Source: an uncultured Lachnospiraceae bacterium
GTDB taxonomy: Bacteria > Bacillota > Clostridia > Lachnospirales > Lachnospiraceae
Assembly (NCBI GenBank): GCA_946639085.1
Contig: CAMPBP010000047.1
Coordinates: forward strand, 1-8,091
Length of the DNA stretch: 8,091 bases
Direction of reading: 5' to 3'
Below the pieces are notes generated by a model that did not search any database, was not told the DNA's origin, and saw only the letters and a program-made list of their open reading frames with translations. The translations under genes were made by a program, and so were the position numbers. Positions 1 through 6,268 of the stretch are shown here, in pieces (the stretch's first letter is position 1; every line of letters begins with the position of its first letter).

Positions 1-1162
1 TGATGTTGGCGATGCAATCTGCGATAACATCCATATCCTCGGTGTTCATGCCACGGCTTGTAACTGCGGGAGTTCCCAGTCTGATACCGCTTGTAACGAA
101 AGGCTTCTGAGGATCGTTGGGGATCGCATTCTTGTTTGCTGTAATGTGAGCCGCATCAAGAAGTTTCTCAACTGCCTTACCTGTAAGTTCGAAGTTAGTA
201 AGATCTACGAGCATAAGGTGATTGTCGGTACCGCCGGAAACGATCTTAACACCTCTTGACATAAGGCCTTTGCAAAGAGCCTGAGCATTGTCCACAATGC
301 CCTGCTGATATTTCTTAAACTCGGGAGAAAGAGCTTCTTTAAAGCAAACAGCCTTTGCAGCGATAACGTGCATAAGAGGGCCGCCCTGAATACCGGGGAA
401 TATTGCCTTGTTAAAGTTAAACTTGTCTGCTGCTTCCTGATTGCAAAGGATAAGTCCGCCACGAGGTCCGCGAAGTGTCTTGTGTGTTGTCGTTGTAACC
501 ACATCTGCGATTCCGATGGGGCTTTCATGAAGACCTGCGGCAACAAGACCTGCGATGTGAGCCATATCTACCATGAGAACGGCGCCGCAGTCGTCTGCTG
601 CTTTTCTGAATTTCTTGAAATCGATTGCACGAGCGTATGCGGAAGCGCCTGCGATGATCATCTTGGGTTTGCATTCCATTGCAAGTGCATACATCTTATC
701 GTAATCGATGAAACCGTCGTCGTTAACACCGTAAGGAACGATGTTGAAGTACTTACCGGAAATGTTTACCGGGCTTCCGTGTGTAAGGTGTCCGCCGTGA
801 TCGAGGTTCATACCCATGATAGTGTCGCCGGGGTTACAAACCGCGAACTGAACAGCGAGGTTTGCCTGCGCGCCCGAATGAGGCTGAACGTTTGCGTAAT
901 CGCATCCGAAAAGTTCTTTCGCTCTTTCAATAGCAAGGGTCTCAACTACGTCTACACATTCGCATCCGCCGTAGTAACGCTTTCCGGGATAACCTTCCGC
1001 ATATTTATTGGTAAGAGGGCTTCCCATAGCGGCCATAACTGCCTTGCTTACCCAGTTTTCGGAAGCAATGAGTTCGATATGGTCGTTCTGTCTTTGCTGC
1101 TCATCCTTTATCGCCTGAGCGATCTCGGGATCGACTTTGGTGATCTCATCAAATGAATACAT
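1..1162 (-). CDS. glyA: Serine hydroxymethyltransferase (partial, C-terminus beyond window)
   Basis: PLP-dependent cytoplasmic enzyme that interconverts serine plus tetrahydrofolate with glycine plus 5,10-methylene-THF, the main one-carbon source. The minus-strand translation from 1162 is open to the window edge: 387 complete codons of a family usually about 410-420 long, so roughly 25-30 C-terminal residues are missing. Visible family motifs are the N-terminal [11 protein letters not shown] (about 29-39), the substrate/PLP segment [16 protein letters not shown] (51-66), the [12 protein letters not shown] loop (118-129), VDMAHIAGL (198-206) and the PLP-binding block [14 protein letters not shown], with the Schiff-base lysine at about K228. 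The ATG start is supported by AGGAG at 1171-1175, 8 nt upstream. It is divergent from the lipid kinase gene and has its own candidate promoter. Identification is by recognised motifs and is close to certain; only the end is unseen. Confidence 0.97.
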   Translation of the reverse strand, partial: MYSFDEITKVDPEIAQAIKDEQQRQNDHIELIASENWVSKAVMAAMGSPLTNKYAEGYPGKRYYGGCECVDVVETLAIERAKELFGCDYANVQPHSGAQANLAVQFAVCNPGDTIMGMNLDHGGHLTHGSPVNISGKYFNIVPYGVNDDGFIDYDKMYALAMECKPKMIIAGASAYARAIDFKKFRKAADDCGAVLMVDMAHIAGLVAAGLHESPIGIADVVTTTTHKTLRGPRGGLILCNQEAADKFNFNKAIFPGIQGGPLMHVIAAKAVCFKEALSPEFKKYQQGIVDNAQALCKGLMSRGVKIVSGGTDNHLMLVDLTNFELTGKAVEKLLDAAHITANKNAIPNDPQKPFVTSGIRLGTPAVTSRGMNTEDMDVIADCIANI

Positions 1163-1193
1163 TTTTCTTTCTCCTGTATTGATTTACTTTAGT

Positions 1194-1211
1194 AATGCGT
1201 TAAAACGCGTT
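1194..1211. promoter_or_regulatory. 18-nt dyad at the predicted glyA transcription start
   Basis: AATGCGTT and AACGCGTT flank a central AA, giving an inverted repeat of two 8-nt arms with one mismatch. It sits on the predicted glyA transcription start, a typical repressor-operator position. The 2-nt centre is too tight for a good RNA hairpin, so a DNA-binding site is more likely than an RNA element. I do not recognise it as a specific regulator box. It could also be chance. Confidence 0.25.
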
Positions 1212-1217
1212 GGTAAG

Positions 1218-1247
1218 ATTATATAGCATACTGTACGACAAATGCAA
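1218..1247 (-). promoter_or_regulatory. Candidate glyA promoter
   Basis: Read on the minus strand, TATAAT (1218-1223) is a perfect -10 hexamer. The best -35 is TTGCAT (1242-1247) with an 18-nt spacer. That -35 is weak (3 of 6 matches), but the -10 is preceded by TGC, which can act as an extended -10 if the register is TATATA. It predicts a transcript start near 1211 and a leader of about 50 nt. The -10 makes it credible; start mapping has not been seen. Confidence 0.55.
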
Positions 1248-1269
1248 TCCCAAAACTGCTTAACGGTAG

Positions 1270-1298
1270 TTTACTTTTACCATTTCGCTTGATAAAAT
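1270..1298 (+). promoter_or_regulatory. Candidate promoter for the lipid kinase/PAP2 unit
   Basis: TTTACT (1270-1275) and TAAAAT (1293-1298) are separated by exactly 17 nt, matching the sigma70/sigmaA consensus at 4 of 6 and 5 of 6 positions. Transcription would start near 1305, giving a leader of about 30 nt before the ATG at 1334, with a GGAAG ribosome binding site at 1321-1325. Confidence 0.6.
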
Positions 1299-1333
1299 CC
1301 TATATGAAGTATTAAGAAACGGAAGTAGTTCAA

Positions 1334-2308
1334 ATGGGAAAGTACTATTTTATATGCAACCCGGTCTCACAGTCGGGTAAGGGTATAAAGATATGGAATG
1401 AGGTTGAAAAGTACCTCAAAGAACAGTCGATTGACTACGAAGTATTGTTTTCCGAAAGAAGCGGTCACATTTCCGAACTGATGAAAAAAGTTACAACGGA
1501 GCATCTTAACGATGAGACTCCCATAAACGTCATCATCCTCGGAGGGGACGGAACGCTGGACGAGGCGCTTCAGGGAATAGCGGATTTTTCGAAGGTAAAT
1601 ATAGGATATGTTCCCACCGGTTCGGGTAACGATTTTGCAAGAGCATTATCTTACGAAAACGGTGCCGTCGAAAACATCAAGCATATTCTTTCAATAAAAG
1701 AACCCAAGATCTACGATCTGGGAAAACTCGAATATATGTCGGTAAGCGATGACAGAACATGCATCGCGGGTAAAGACATCGATCCGGTCCGTTACTTCGA
1801 CGTAAGCTGCGGTATAGGTTTTGACGCAGCAATCTGCGAGAGAGCCCTTGCTTCCAAAGTAAAGGATTTTCTTAACAGAATAGGACTGGGAAAACTTATC
1901 TACGGCCTCATTTCCGTAAAACTTATTTTCGGAGATGTTAAGCCCAAAGCCACCATCATTTTTGATGAGGGCGAATCCATAGAATTTGACAGATTAAGAT
2001 TCATTGTCGGAATGAACACCTGTTACGAAGGCGGCGGATATAAATTCGCTCCCGCAGCGGTTCCCGATGACGGTTACCTTGATATATGCGTGTTTAACAA
2101 CATGTCACCTCTTGAAGCAATATCGGTAATACCCAAGGCCGCTAAAGGAACTCACGTCTCCAACAAACATGTCGGTCAGTTCCACGCCAAATCTTATGAA
2201 GTTAAATCGGAGATTCCTTTATGGGTACATACCGACGGAGAGGTTTATGCCAAATCCGATCACATAAGAGTAAGTGTTGTGCCCGGTGCACTGAGATTTT
2301 TGAAATAA
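1334..2308 (+). CDS. Diacylglycerol kinase family lipid kinase (DagK/YegS/BmrU type)
   Basis: A 324-residue soluble or membrane-peripheral lipid kinase of the diacylglycerol kinase catalytic (DAGK_cat) superfamily. It probably phosphorylates diacylglycerol or a related lipid alcohol to the phosphatidate-type product with ATP. Visible motifs are the N-terminal NPVSQSGKG (9-17), the nucleotide-binding GGDGT (70-74) followed by LDEALQG, PTGSGNDFAR (94-103), the metal/substrate region YEGGGYKFAP (231-240), VPDDGYLD (243-250) and HTDGE (299-303). The last two carry the Asp and Glu that act in catalysis in the DgkB family. Length is normal (about 290-330). An insertion of roughly 15 residues around 134-153, just before YFDVSCGIGFD, looks longer than in typical members. 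The GGAAG site 8 nt upstream supports the ATG. The PAP2 gene follows after 15 nt, suggesting co-transcription. Family assignment is firm; lipid substrate is inferred. Confidence 0.9.
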   Translation: MGKYYFICNPVSQSGKGIKIWNEVEKYLKEQSIDYEVLFSERSGHISELMKKVTTEHLNDETPINVIILGGDGTLDEALQGIADFSKVNIGYVPTGSGNDFARALSYENGAVENIKHILSIKEPKIYDLGKLEYMSVSDDRTCIAGKDIDPVRYFDVSCGIGFDAAICERALASKVKDFLNRIGLGKLIYGLISVKLIFGDVKPKATIIFDEGESIEFDRLRFIVGMNTCYEGGGYKFAPAAVPDDGYLDICVFNNMSPLEAISVIPKAAKGTHVSNKHVGQFHAKSYEVKSEIPLWVHTDGEVYAKSDHIRVSVVPGALRFLK

Positions 2309-2323
2309 ATCGAGGTTTTTCTT

Positions 2324-2986
2324 TTGGCTAAGTTTTGGAATAAATATAAGCACGCCATACCGATATTCGCATACATGGCTTTGTATCTTGCGTGGTTTGC
2401 CATTTTGGAGAAAAAGGTTACCACCTACAGGATAATACATACCGCGGCGGACGATCTCATTCCGTTCTGCGAGTTTTTCGTTATCCCGTATTTCACATGG
2501 TTCGTTTACATGTTTGCCTGTGTCGGAATTGCGTTCTACAAAGACTTAAATGAATATTACAATTCGCTGATTTTTCTTTTTACCGGGATGACGATATTTC
2601 TTATAATATCGACGATCTGGCCCAACGGTCACAACTTAAGGCCCCTTGTACTTCCCAGAGACAATTTCTGCTCAAGACTTGTGAAGTCATTGTACTCGAC
2701 GGATACTCCCACAAACCTTTGGCCCAGCATCCACGTGTACAATTCCATCGGCGCGCATCTTTGCATAATGCACTGCAGCTATACAAGAGACAAGAAGATC
2801 TTCAGGATACCTTCTTTTATCATTTGTGTATCCATAATTCTTTCGACGATGTTTTTAAAGCAACATTCGCTGTTTGATGTCTGCACCGCATTTATTATGG
2901 CATTTTTGATGACGATAATCGTCTACAGAAAAGAAATAAGGAAGCGTCTGGCTCATCACCTTAACGCTTCCCGGGAACGGACGTGA
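2324..2986 (+). CDS. PAP2-family membrane phosphatase (TTG start)
   Basis: A 220-residue integral membrane protein with about six hydrophobic segments (approximately 11-28, 55-72, 82-99, 138-152, 163-178, 186-201) and a basic C-terminal tail. Two PAP2 active-site motifs are visible. PSIH at 134-137 corresponds to C2 (usually PSGH). S174...H181...D185 matches the spacing of C3 (SRx5Hx3D), with Thr in place of Arg. The C1 motif is only half present: R106-P107 without the upstream Lys. The pattern resembles the PAP2/Aur1-like subgroup. The likely activity is removing phosphate from a lipid phosphate such as phosphatidate or a polyprenyl phosphate, opposite to the kinase just upstream. The TTG start is chosen because GAGG (2312-2315) lies 8 nt upstream and the hydrophobic N-terminus follows. 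The last 26 bp overlap the 3' end of manA on the other strand. Exact substrate is unknown. Confidence 0.8.
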   Translation: MAKFWNKYKHAIPIFAYMALYLAWFAILEKKVTTYRIIHTAADDLIPFCEFFVIPYFTWFVYMFACVGIAFYKDLNEYYNSLIFLFTGMTIFLIISTIWPNGHNLRPLVLPRDNFCSRLVKSLYSTDTPTNLWPSIHVYNSIGAHLCIMHCSYTRDKKIFRIPSFIICVSIILSTMFLKQHSLFDVCTAFIMAFLMTIIVYRKEIRKRLAHHLNASRERT

Positions 2987-3899
2987 TCAACGTCATCTCT
3001 CCATTAAATTCAAGTTTATCAATGCCCGCGGGCACTATGAAATGGTCACCTTTCTTTAAGGTGACTTTTTTGTTTACCGTTCCGCTTCCCTCTATACAGG
3101 ACACAAGCCTGAAGGGTGCGTCGTTATCGATCGTAAGATCACCTTTGACATTAAGTTTAAAAAGATCGTAGTATTTGCAGCTTACGAGGTTCACGATGGG
3201 ATCGGTATCCGAAGTTTTGAACGCGGGCTCCTTTACCGCCGGAACCACCGTTACGTCTTTTGCTTCCTCTCTGTGAAGCGTTCTTAACTTCCCGTTCCAA
3301 AGTCTGTCGTAATCGTAAACTCTGTAAGTGATATCCGAGTTCTGCTGCGTCTCAAGTATCATGACGCCGCCCTTTATGGAATGAATGGTGCCTGCGTCGA
3401 TCTGAATGAAATCTCCTTTGTGCACCTCAACCTCGCGGATGAGTTCTTTGTACCTTGAAGAATCTATCATCTCCCGCAGTTCTTCGCGTGTACGGGCATT
3501 GTGTCCGACCACTACCGTCGCACCTTCGTCACAGTTTAGGATATACCAGCTTTCGGTCTTTCCCCAGGCTTTCGGATCTTTCTTTGCCATATATTCATCG
3601 TCGGGATGAACCTGTATGCTAAGATCCGTCTTTGCGTCGAGTATCTTTAAAAGAAGCGGAAATCTGTCGCAATCGTAATTGCCGAACAGCTCCCTTTTGT
3701 TCTCCCAAAGCCAGGTAAGAGTTTTACCTTTGTACCCGTCGGTGGTGCAAACGCAATCACCGATCTCGTTGGCGGTGATGACCCAGCACTCTCCTATATT
3801 GTCCGAAGGAAGATCATAACCGAACTCGCTTCTGCTTTTATTACCGCCCCACACTCTTTCCATGTAGACGGGTTCAAAAAATAAGAAATCGTTACTCAA
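2961..3899 (-). CDS. manA: Mannose-6-phosphate isomerase, class I
   Basis: A 312-residue cytoplasmic zinc enzyme interconverting mannose 6-phosphate and fructose 6-phosphate. It links mannose use to glycolysis or supplies mannose phosphates for GDP-mannose. It is the short Bacillus-type class I form (about 315 residues). Zinc ligands are visible in order: Q96 and H98 in SIQVHPDDE, E116 in GKTESWY, and H173 in AGTIHS. The probable catalytic arginine is R193 in TYRVYDYDR. The N-terminal FFEPVYMERVWGG is the normal family start, so the TTG at 3899 is preferred over the internal Met13. It begins at the base directly after the stop codon of the epimerase gene, with AAGGGG about 10 nt upstream inside that gene, so translation is probably coupled. 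No terminator follows it; its 3' end overlaps the opposing PAP2 gene. Confidence 0.95.
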   Translation of the reverse strand: MSNDFLFFEPVYMERVWGGNKSRSEFGYDLPSDNIGECWVITANEIGDCVCTTDGYKGKTLTWLWENKRELFGNYDCDRFPLLLKILDAKTDLSIQVHPDDEYMAKKDPKAWGKTESWYILNCDEGATVVVGHNARTREELREMIDSSRYKELIREVEVHKGDFIQIDAGTIHSIKGGVMILETQQNSDITYRVYDYDRLWNGKLRTLHREEAKDVTVVPAVKEPAFKTSDTDPIVNLVSCKYYDLFKLNVKGDLTIDNDAPFRLVSCIEGSGTVNKKVTLKKGDHFIVPAGIDKLEFNGEMTLITSVPGKR

Positions 3900-3914
3900 T
3901 TACTCTATTCCCCT
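3897..3914 (-). promoter_or_regulatory. Ribosome binding site and zero-gap stop/start junction for manA
   Basis: On the minus strand AGGGG (3910-3914) is followed 10 nt later by TTG (3899-3897). The stop codon TAA of the upstream gene (3902-3900) directly abuts the TTG. The arrangement favours re-initiation by the terminating ribosome and fixes the unusual TTG start. Confidence 0.6.
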
Positions 3915-5066
3915 TTTGATGATCTCCATGCACATGCGTCCGTTATGATACGGGCATTTCCATGGCTCCACTATGGGTTTTTTCGTAAGCGGAAGGCCGC
4001 TTGCATCTACTTCGCTCAGCCACTCGCTTCCGGCACGCTTATCTACAATAACATCTTTTATATAGTTCCAGCAAGCCCCTGCTGCTTTTAAATATTTCTC
4101 ATCGCCGGATTTCTGATAAGCGTTCACAAAACCTACAACGGTTTCGGCCTGAACCCACCATACTCTCTTTGTATCCACCACTCCTCTCTCACATTCGTTT
4201 GCAAGAGATCTTCCGTCAAAGGCCACATCGAAAACCTTTGCGGCCAGGTCCTTGGTTATGGGAGTAAGTTTCTTTGTATATTCTTCATCATCAAGCACTT
4301 CCAGGGCTCTGTCCATAAGCCATGACGTCTCTATGTCGTGGCCGTAGGAATGAAGATCGATGAGGGAATTGTAATCAAGGTCAAAGAACACATCCTGACG
4401 CTTAAGAGTCGGGTTGTACATATGCGCCATGAATATATCCATGATCGCGCGAAGAGAATCCGCCACCTTGGAATTGCCGTCAACTCTGTAGAGCTCCGTA
4501 TATGCCTCAAGAACATGCAATAACGTATTCATGGTACGGTCTGCCATAACGCCGTTCTCTGAAAGTTCGTCGTTGGGAGCTGTCTTGAAATCTTTTGTGA
4601 AAGCCTCAAGATATCCGTCCTCATCGCGACACTTCGTCTCGATAAGATTGTAAAGATCGTACGCGATGTTAAGCGCTTCTTTATTTCCCGTGGCATCGTA
4701 ATATGATGACATTGCGTAAATGCAGAATGCCTGATTATACGTATGTTTAAGAGAGTCATTTAAACTTCCGTCATAGTTTACGGCCCAGTAAATGCCTCCG
4801 TTTTCTTTGTCCAGGCAGTTCTTTGTAATAAACTCAAATGCGTGATCGGCTTCGCTTTTAAGCGATTCATCTTTTAAGAGCATGTACGCATTTGAAAAGA
4901 ACCACAATATTCTTGAATGAAGAATACAGCCTTTGACATATTTTTTGTCGACGGTAAGGGTATCGAAATCCATGTATCCGTAATAGCCGCCGAATTCGTC
5001 GTCTCTTAATCCTTTCCAGAAAGGAATGATCGCATTTTCAAGATGATTTTTAATATCTGAGATCAT
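3900..5066 (-). CDS. Cellobiose 2-epimerase / AGE-family epimerase
   Basis: A 388-residue cytoplasmic (alpha/alpha)6-barrel enzyme of the N-acylglucosamine 2-epimerase superfamily, most likely a cellobiose 2-epimerase. It would epimerise the reducing-end glucose of beta-1,4-disaccharides to mannose (cellobiose to glucosylmannose, mannobiose to mannosylglucose). From the chosen start, every key residue I recall for the R. albus enzyme falls at the same number: R52 (HSRILW), H184, H243 and E246 (GHDIE), W249, W304, E308 (QAETV) and H374 (PYHNGRM). Length also matches (about 389). The ATG at 5066 has GGAGG at 5071-5075. A longer frame to 5201 lacks such a site and overlaps the upstream gene. It follows the glycosyltransferase gene by 40 bp and abuts manA. 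The AGE family is certain; cellobiose versus another sugar substrate is inferred from residues remembered, not aligned. Confidence 0.88.
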   Translation of the reverse strand: MISDIKNHLENAIIPFWKGLRDDEFGGYYGYMDFDTLTVDKKYVKGCILHSRILWFFSNAYMLLKDESLKSEADHAFEFITKNCLDKENGGIYWAVNYDGSLNDSLKHTYNQAFCIYAMSSYYDATGNKEALNIAYDLYNLIETKCRDEDGYLEAFTKDFKTAPNDELSENGVMADRTMNTLLHVLEAYTELYRVDGNSKVADSLRAIMDIFMAHMYNPTLKRQDVFFDLDYNSLIDLHSYGHDIETSWLMDRALEVLDDEEYTKKLTPITKDLAAKVFDVAFDGRSLANECERGVVDTKRVWWVQAETVVGFVNAYQKSGDEKYLKAAGACWNYIKDVIVDKRAGSEWLSEVDASGLPLTKKPIVEPWKCPYHNGRMCMEIIKRGIE

Positions 5067-5070
5067 AAAA

Positions 5071-5075
5071 CCTCC
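5071..5075 (-). promoter_or_regulatory. GGAGG ribosome binding site that sets the epimerase start
   Basis: GGAGG on the minus strand, 4 nt before the ATG at 5066. It selects this start over an in-frame upstream codon at 5201, which would add 45 residues of low-complexity translation (including GGGG encoded by the site itself). Confidence 0.8.
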
Positions 5076-5106
5076 GCCACCATAGTGGTTTACATAATTT
5101 TGTTGC

Positions 5107-6129
5107 TTAATTGAACTTGAATATCTTCTGGCATACTCTGTATCCGAATACCGTAACGCTGCGGCCGAACTTTCCGGGAATGCTGAGCGCCGTTCCCACA
5201 AGGCCGTGACGAAGTTTCTTGTAAAGAGCTTCGTCCCTTTCTTTAAAGGAAGCCCAGAGCTTATCGTTGTCTTTGATCGATTCTTCCGTATTCTTGAGAA
5301 TGTTCATTACGTTTGTGATGGTCGTGATGATCTCAAGATAATTGTACATGTAGTTGTAAAGTGTCTTTCTGTCTTTTATGGTGGGACCGACCTTTGAGAA
5401 GTAATCGAACATGATATTGTTTACTCTCGTCTGCTGATCGAGTCTTCCTATCATGACTTTCTCGTTGACCGACTGATCTTCTCTTCCGATGTAGTAAAGA
5501 TAAAAATCAACATCGAGATAATACATCTTCTTTACGTAAGGCATCGGCTCAAATACATAGATGCTGTCAACATAAAAAGTATGGGCCGGGAGCTTAAGTC
5601 CGCTTTCTTTAACCATCTGCGTACGATAAATTACGCTGTGCATGAGAATGTACTGGCCTTTTTTGAAATGCTTCGCGTCTTCCCATGAAAATACTTTGTC
5701 TTTGGGAAGAACGCTTCTGTATTGCATAACATGCTTGTGCTCCGCACCTTCTTTGTCGTAGACATAGTTTGAAATAAGCATGTCGATGGGATCGTCTTTA
5801 AATCTCTTAAGAGTCTCCAGCACCTTTTTATATGCACCCGGCTCAAGCTTATCGTCGGAATCCACAACCTTGAAATAAAGGCCCGTGGCATTTTTAAGTC
5901 CCGTATTCACAGCTTCGCCGTGTCCGCCGTTTTCCTGATGAACGGCTTTAACTATGCCTATGTATTTGGCTGCGAGCGCATCGGCTATCTCTCCTGTATT
6001 GTCTTTTTGCGATCCGTCGTCAACGATGATTATCTCTACATCATCACCGCCCACAAGAAGCGAATCCACACATTTCTCCATATATGCCGCAGAATTGTAA
6101 CACGGCACGGCTATGCTTAATAATTTCAT
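5107..6129 (-). CDS. Family 2 glycosyltransferase
   Basis: A 340-residue GT2 (GT-A fold) glycosyltransferase that transfers a sugar from a nucleotide-sugar donor. The N-terminal LSIAVPCYNSAAYMEKCVDSLL (4-25) is the classic GT2 opening. It is followed by IIIVDDGS (33-40), the HQENGGHGEAVNTGLKNATG block (64-83) and the metal-binding DSDD (90-93). The C-terminal two thirds are less conserved, aromatic-rich and without a clear transmembrane helix, so it is probably cytoplasmic or membrane-associated. The donor and acceptor cannot be told from sequence; cell-surface polysaccharide, teichoic acid or glycolipid synthesis are the usual roles. The ATG at 6129 has GAGAGGA at 6136-6142. A candidate promoter lies immediately upstream, so it may start a sub-operon with the epimerase and manA. 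ManA product could feed GDP-mannose to such an enzyme, which is inference only. Confidence 0.9.
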   Translation of the reverse strand: MKLLSIAVPCYNSAAYMEKCVDSLLVGGDDVEIIIVDDGSQKDNTGEIADALAAKYIGIVKAVHQENGGHGEAVNTGLKNATGLYFKVVDSDDKLEPGAYKKVLETLKRFKDDPIDMLISNYVYDKEGAEHKHVMQYRSVLPKDKVFSWEDAKHFKKGQYILMHSVIYRTQMVKESGLKLPAHTFYVDSIYVFEPMPYVKKMYYLDVDFYLYYIGREDQSVNEKVMIGRLDQQTRVNNIMFDYFSKVGPTIKDRKTLYNYMYNYLEIITTITNVMNILKNTEESIKDNDKLWASFKERDEALYKKLRHGLVGTALSIPGKFGRSVTVFGYRVCQKIFKFN

Positions 6130-6152
6130 TCTTTATCCTCTCACTGTTTTTC

Positions 6153-6180
6153 ATACTATCGGTAACAGTTGCTTTGTGAA
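6153..6180 (-). promoter_or_regulatory. Candidate promoter upstream of the glycosyltransferase gene
   Basis: On the minus strand TTCACA (6175-6180, 5 of 6 to the -35 consensus) and TAGTAT (6153-6158, 4 of 6 to the -10) are separated by 16 nt. Initiation near 6146 would give a short leader containing the ribosome binding site at 6136-6142. The -35 lies in the loop side of the first hairpin, so if the hairpins are an inserted element, the element brings part of the promoter. The short spacer and weak -10 keep confidence low. Confidence 0.35.
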
Positions 6181-6268
6181 ACACCAAAGCAACTGCGGAA
6201 TGCCTTCGGCAACCCAATGTTCCTAACCCTGAACATTGGGTTCAGAAATCTTCTTGGAAGATTTCTGA
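6166..6268. repeat. Tandem hairpin cluster, probable small palindromic element
   Basis: Four stem-loops in about 103 bp. H1, 6166-6195: arms CAGTTGCTTTGTG and CACCAAAGCAACTG, 13 bp with one bulged C and an AAA loop. A small one, 6201-6211: TGCC/GGCA with a TTC loop. H2, 6211-6242: AACCCAATGTTC/GAACATTGGGTT, 12 perfect bp with an 8-nt loop. H3, 6242-6268: TCAGAAATCTTC/GAAGATTTCTGA, 12 perfect bp with a TTG loop; it shares base 6242 with H2. No U-tract follows on either strand, so this is not a standard terminator. Dense adjoining palindromes at a gene's 3' end are typical of REP/BOX/MITE-like dispersed elements, but copy number cannot be judged here. A CTAT at 6156-6159 and again at 6272-6275 could be a target duplication, weakly. 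Confidence 0.75.

Noticed and set aside
368..1156. A 262-codon plus-strand open frame
   Set aside because: It lies wholly antisense to glyA, whose minus-strand translation shows all serine hydroxymethyltransferase motifs. The plus frame is cysteine/valine-rich with no recognisable domain or ribosome binding site, and is a by-product of glyA codon usage.
1163..1333. Riboswitch or small RNA in the glyA/lipid-kinase intergenic region
   Set aside because: Both leaders are short (about 50 and 30 nt) and show no glycine, SAM or THF riboswitch-like core or terminator stem.
5076..5088. Short CCAC/GTGG stem before the epimerase ribosome binding site
   Set aside because: Only 4 bp with a 4-nt loop; well within chance expectation and without a competing structure.
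5067..5201. N-terminal extension of the epimerase (45 residues)
   Set aside because: It overlaps the glycosyltransferase gene, has no ribosome binding site, and would place GGAGG (5071-5075) inside the gene. The start at 5066 gives residue numbers matching the known enzyme.
6166..6268. Hairpin cluster as a rho-independent terminator
   Set aside because: No run of T follows any stem on either strand, and the loops and multiple stems do not fit a simple terminator. Partial attenuation remains possible.
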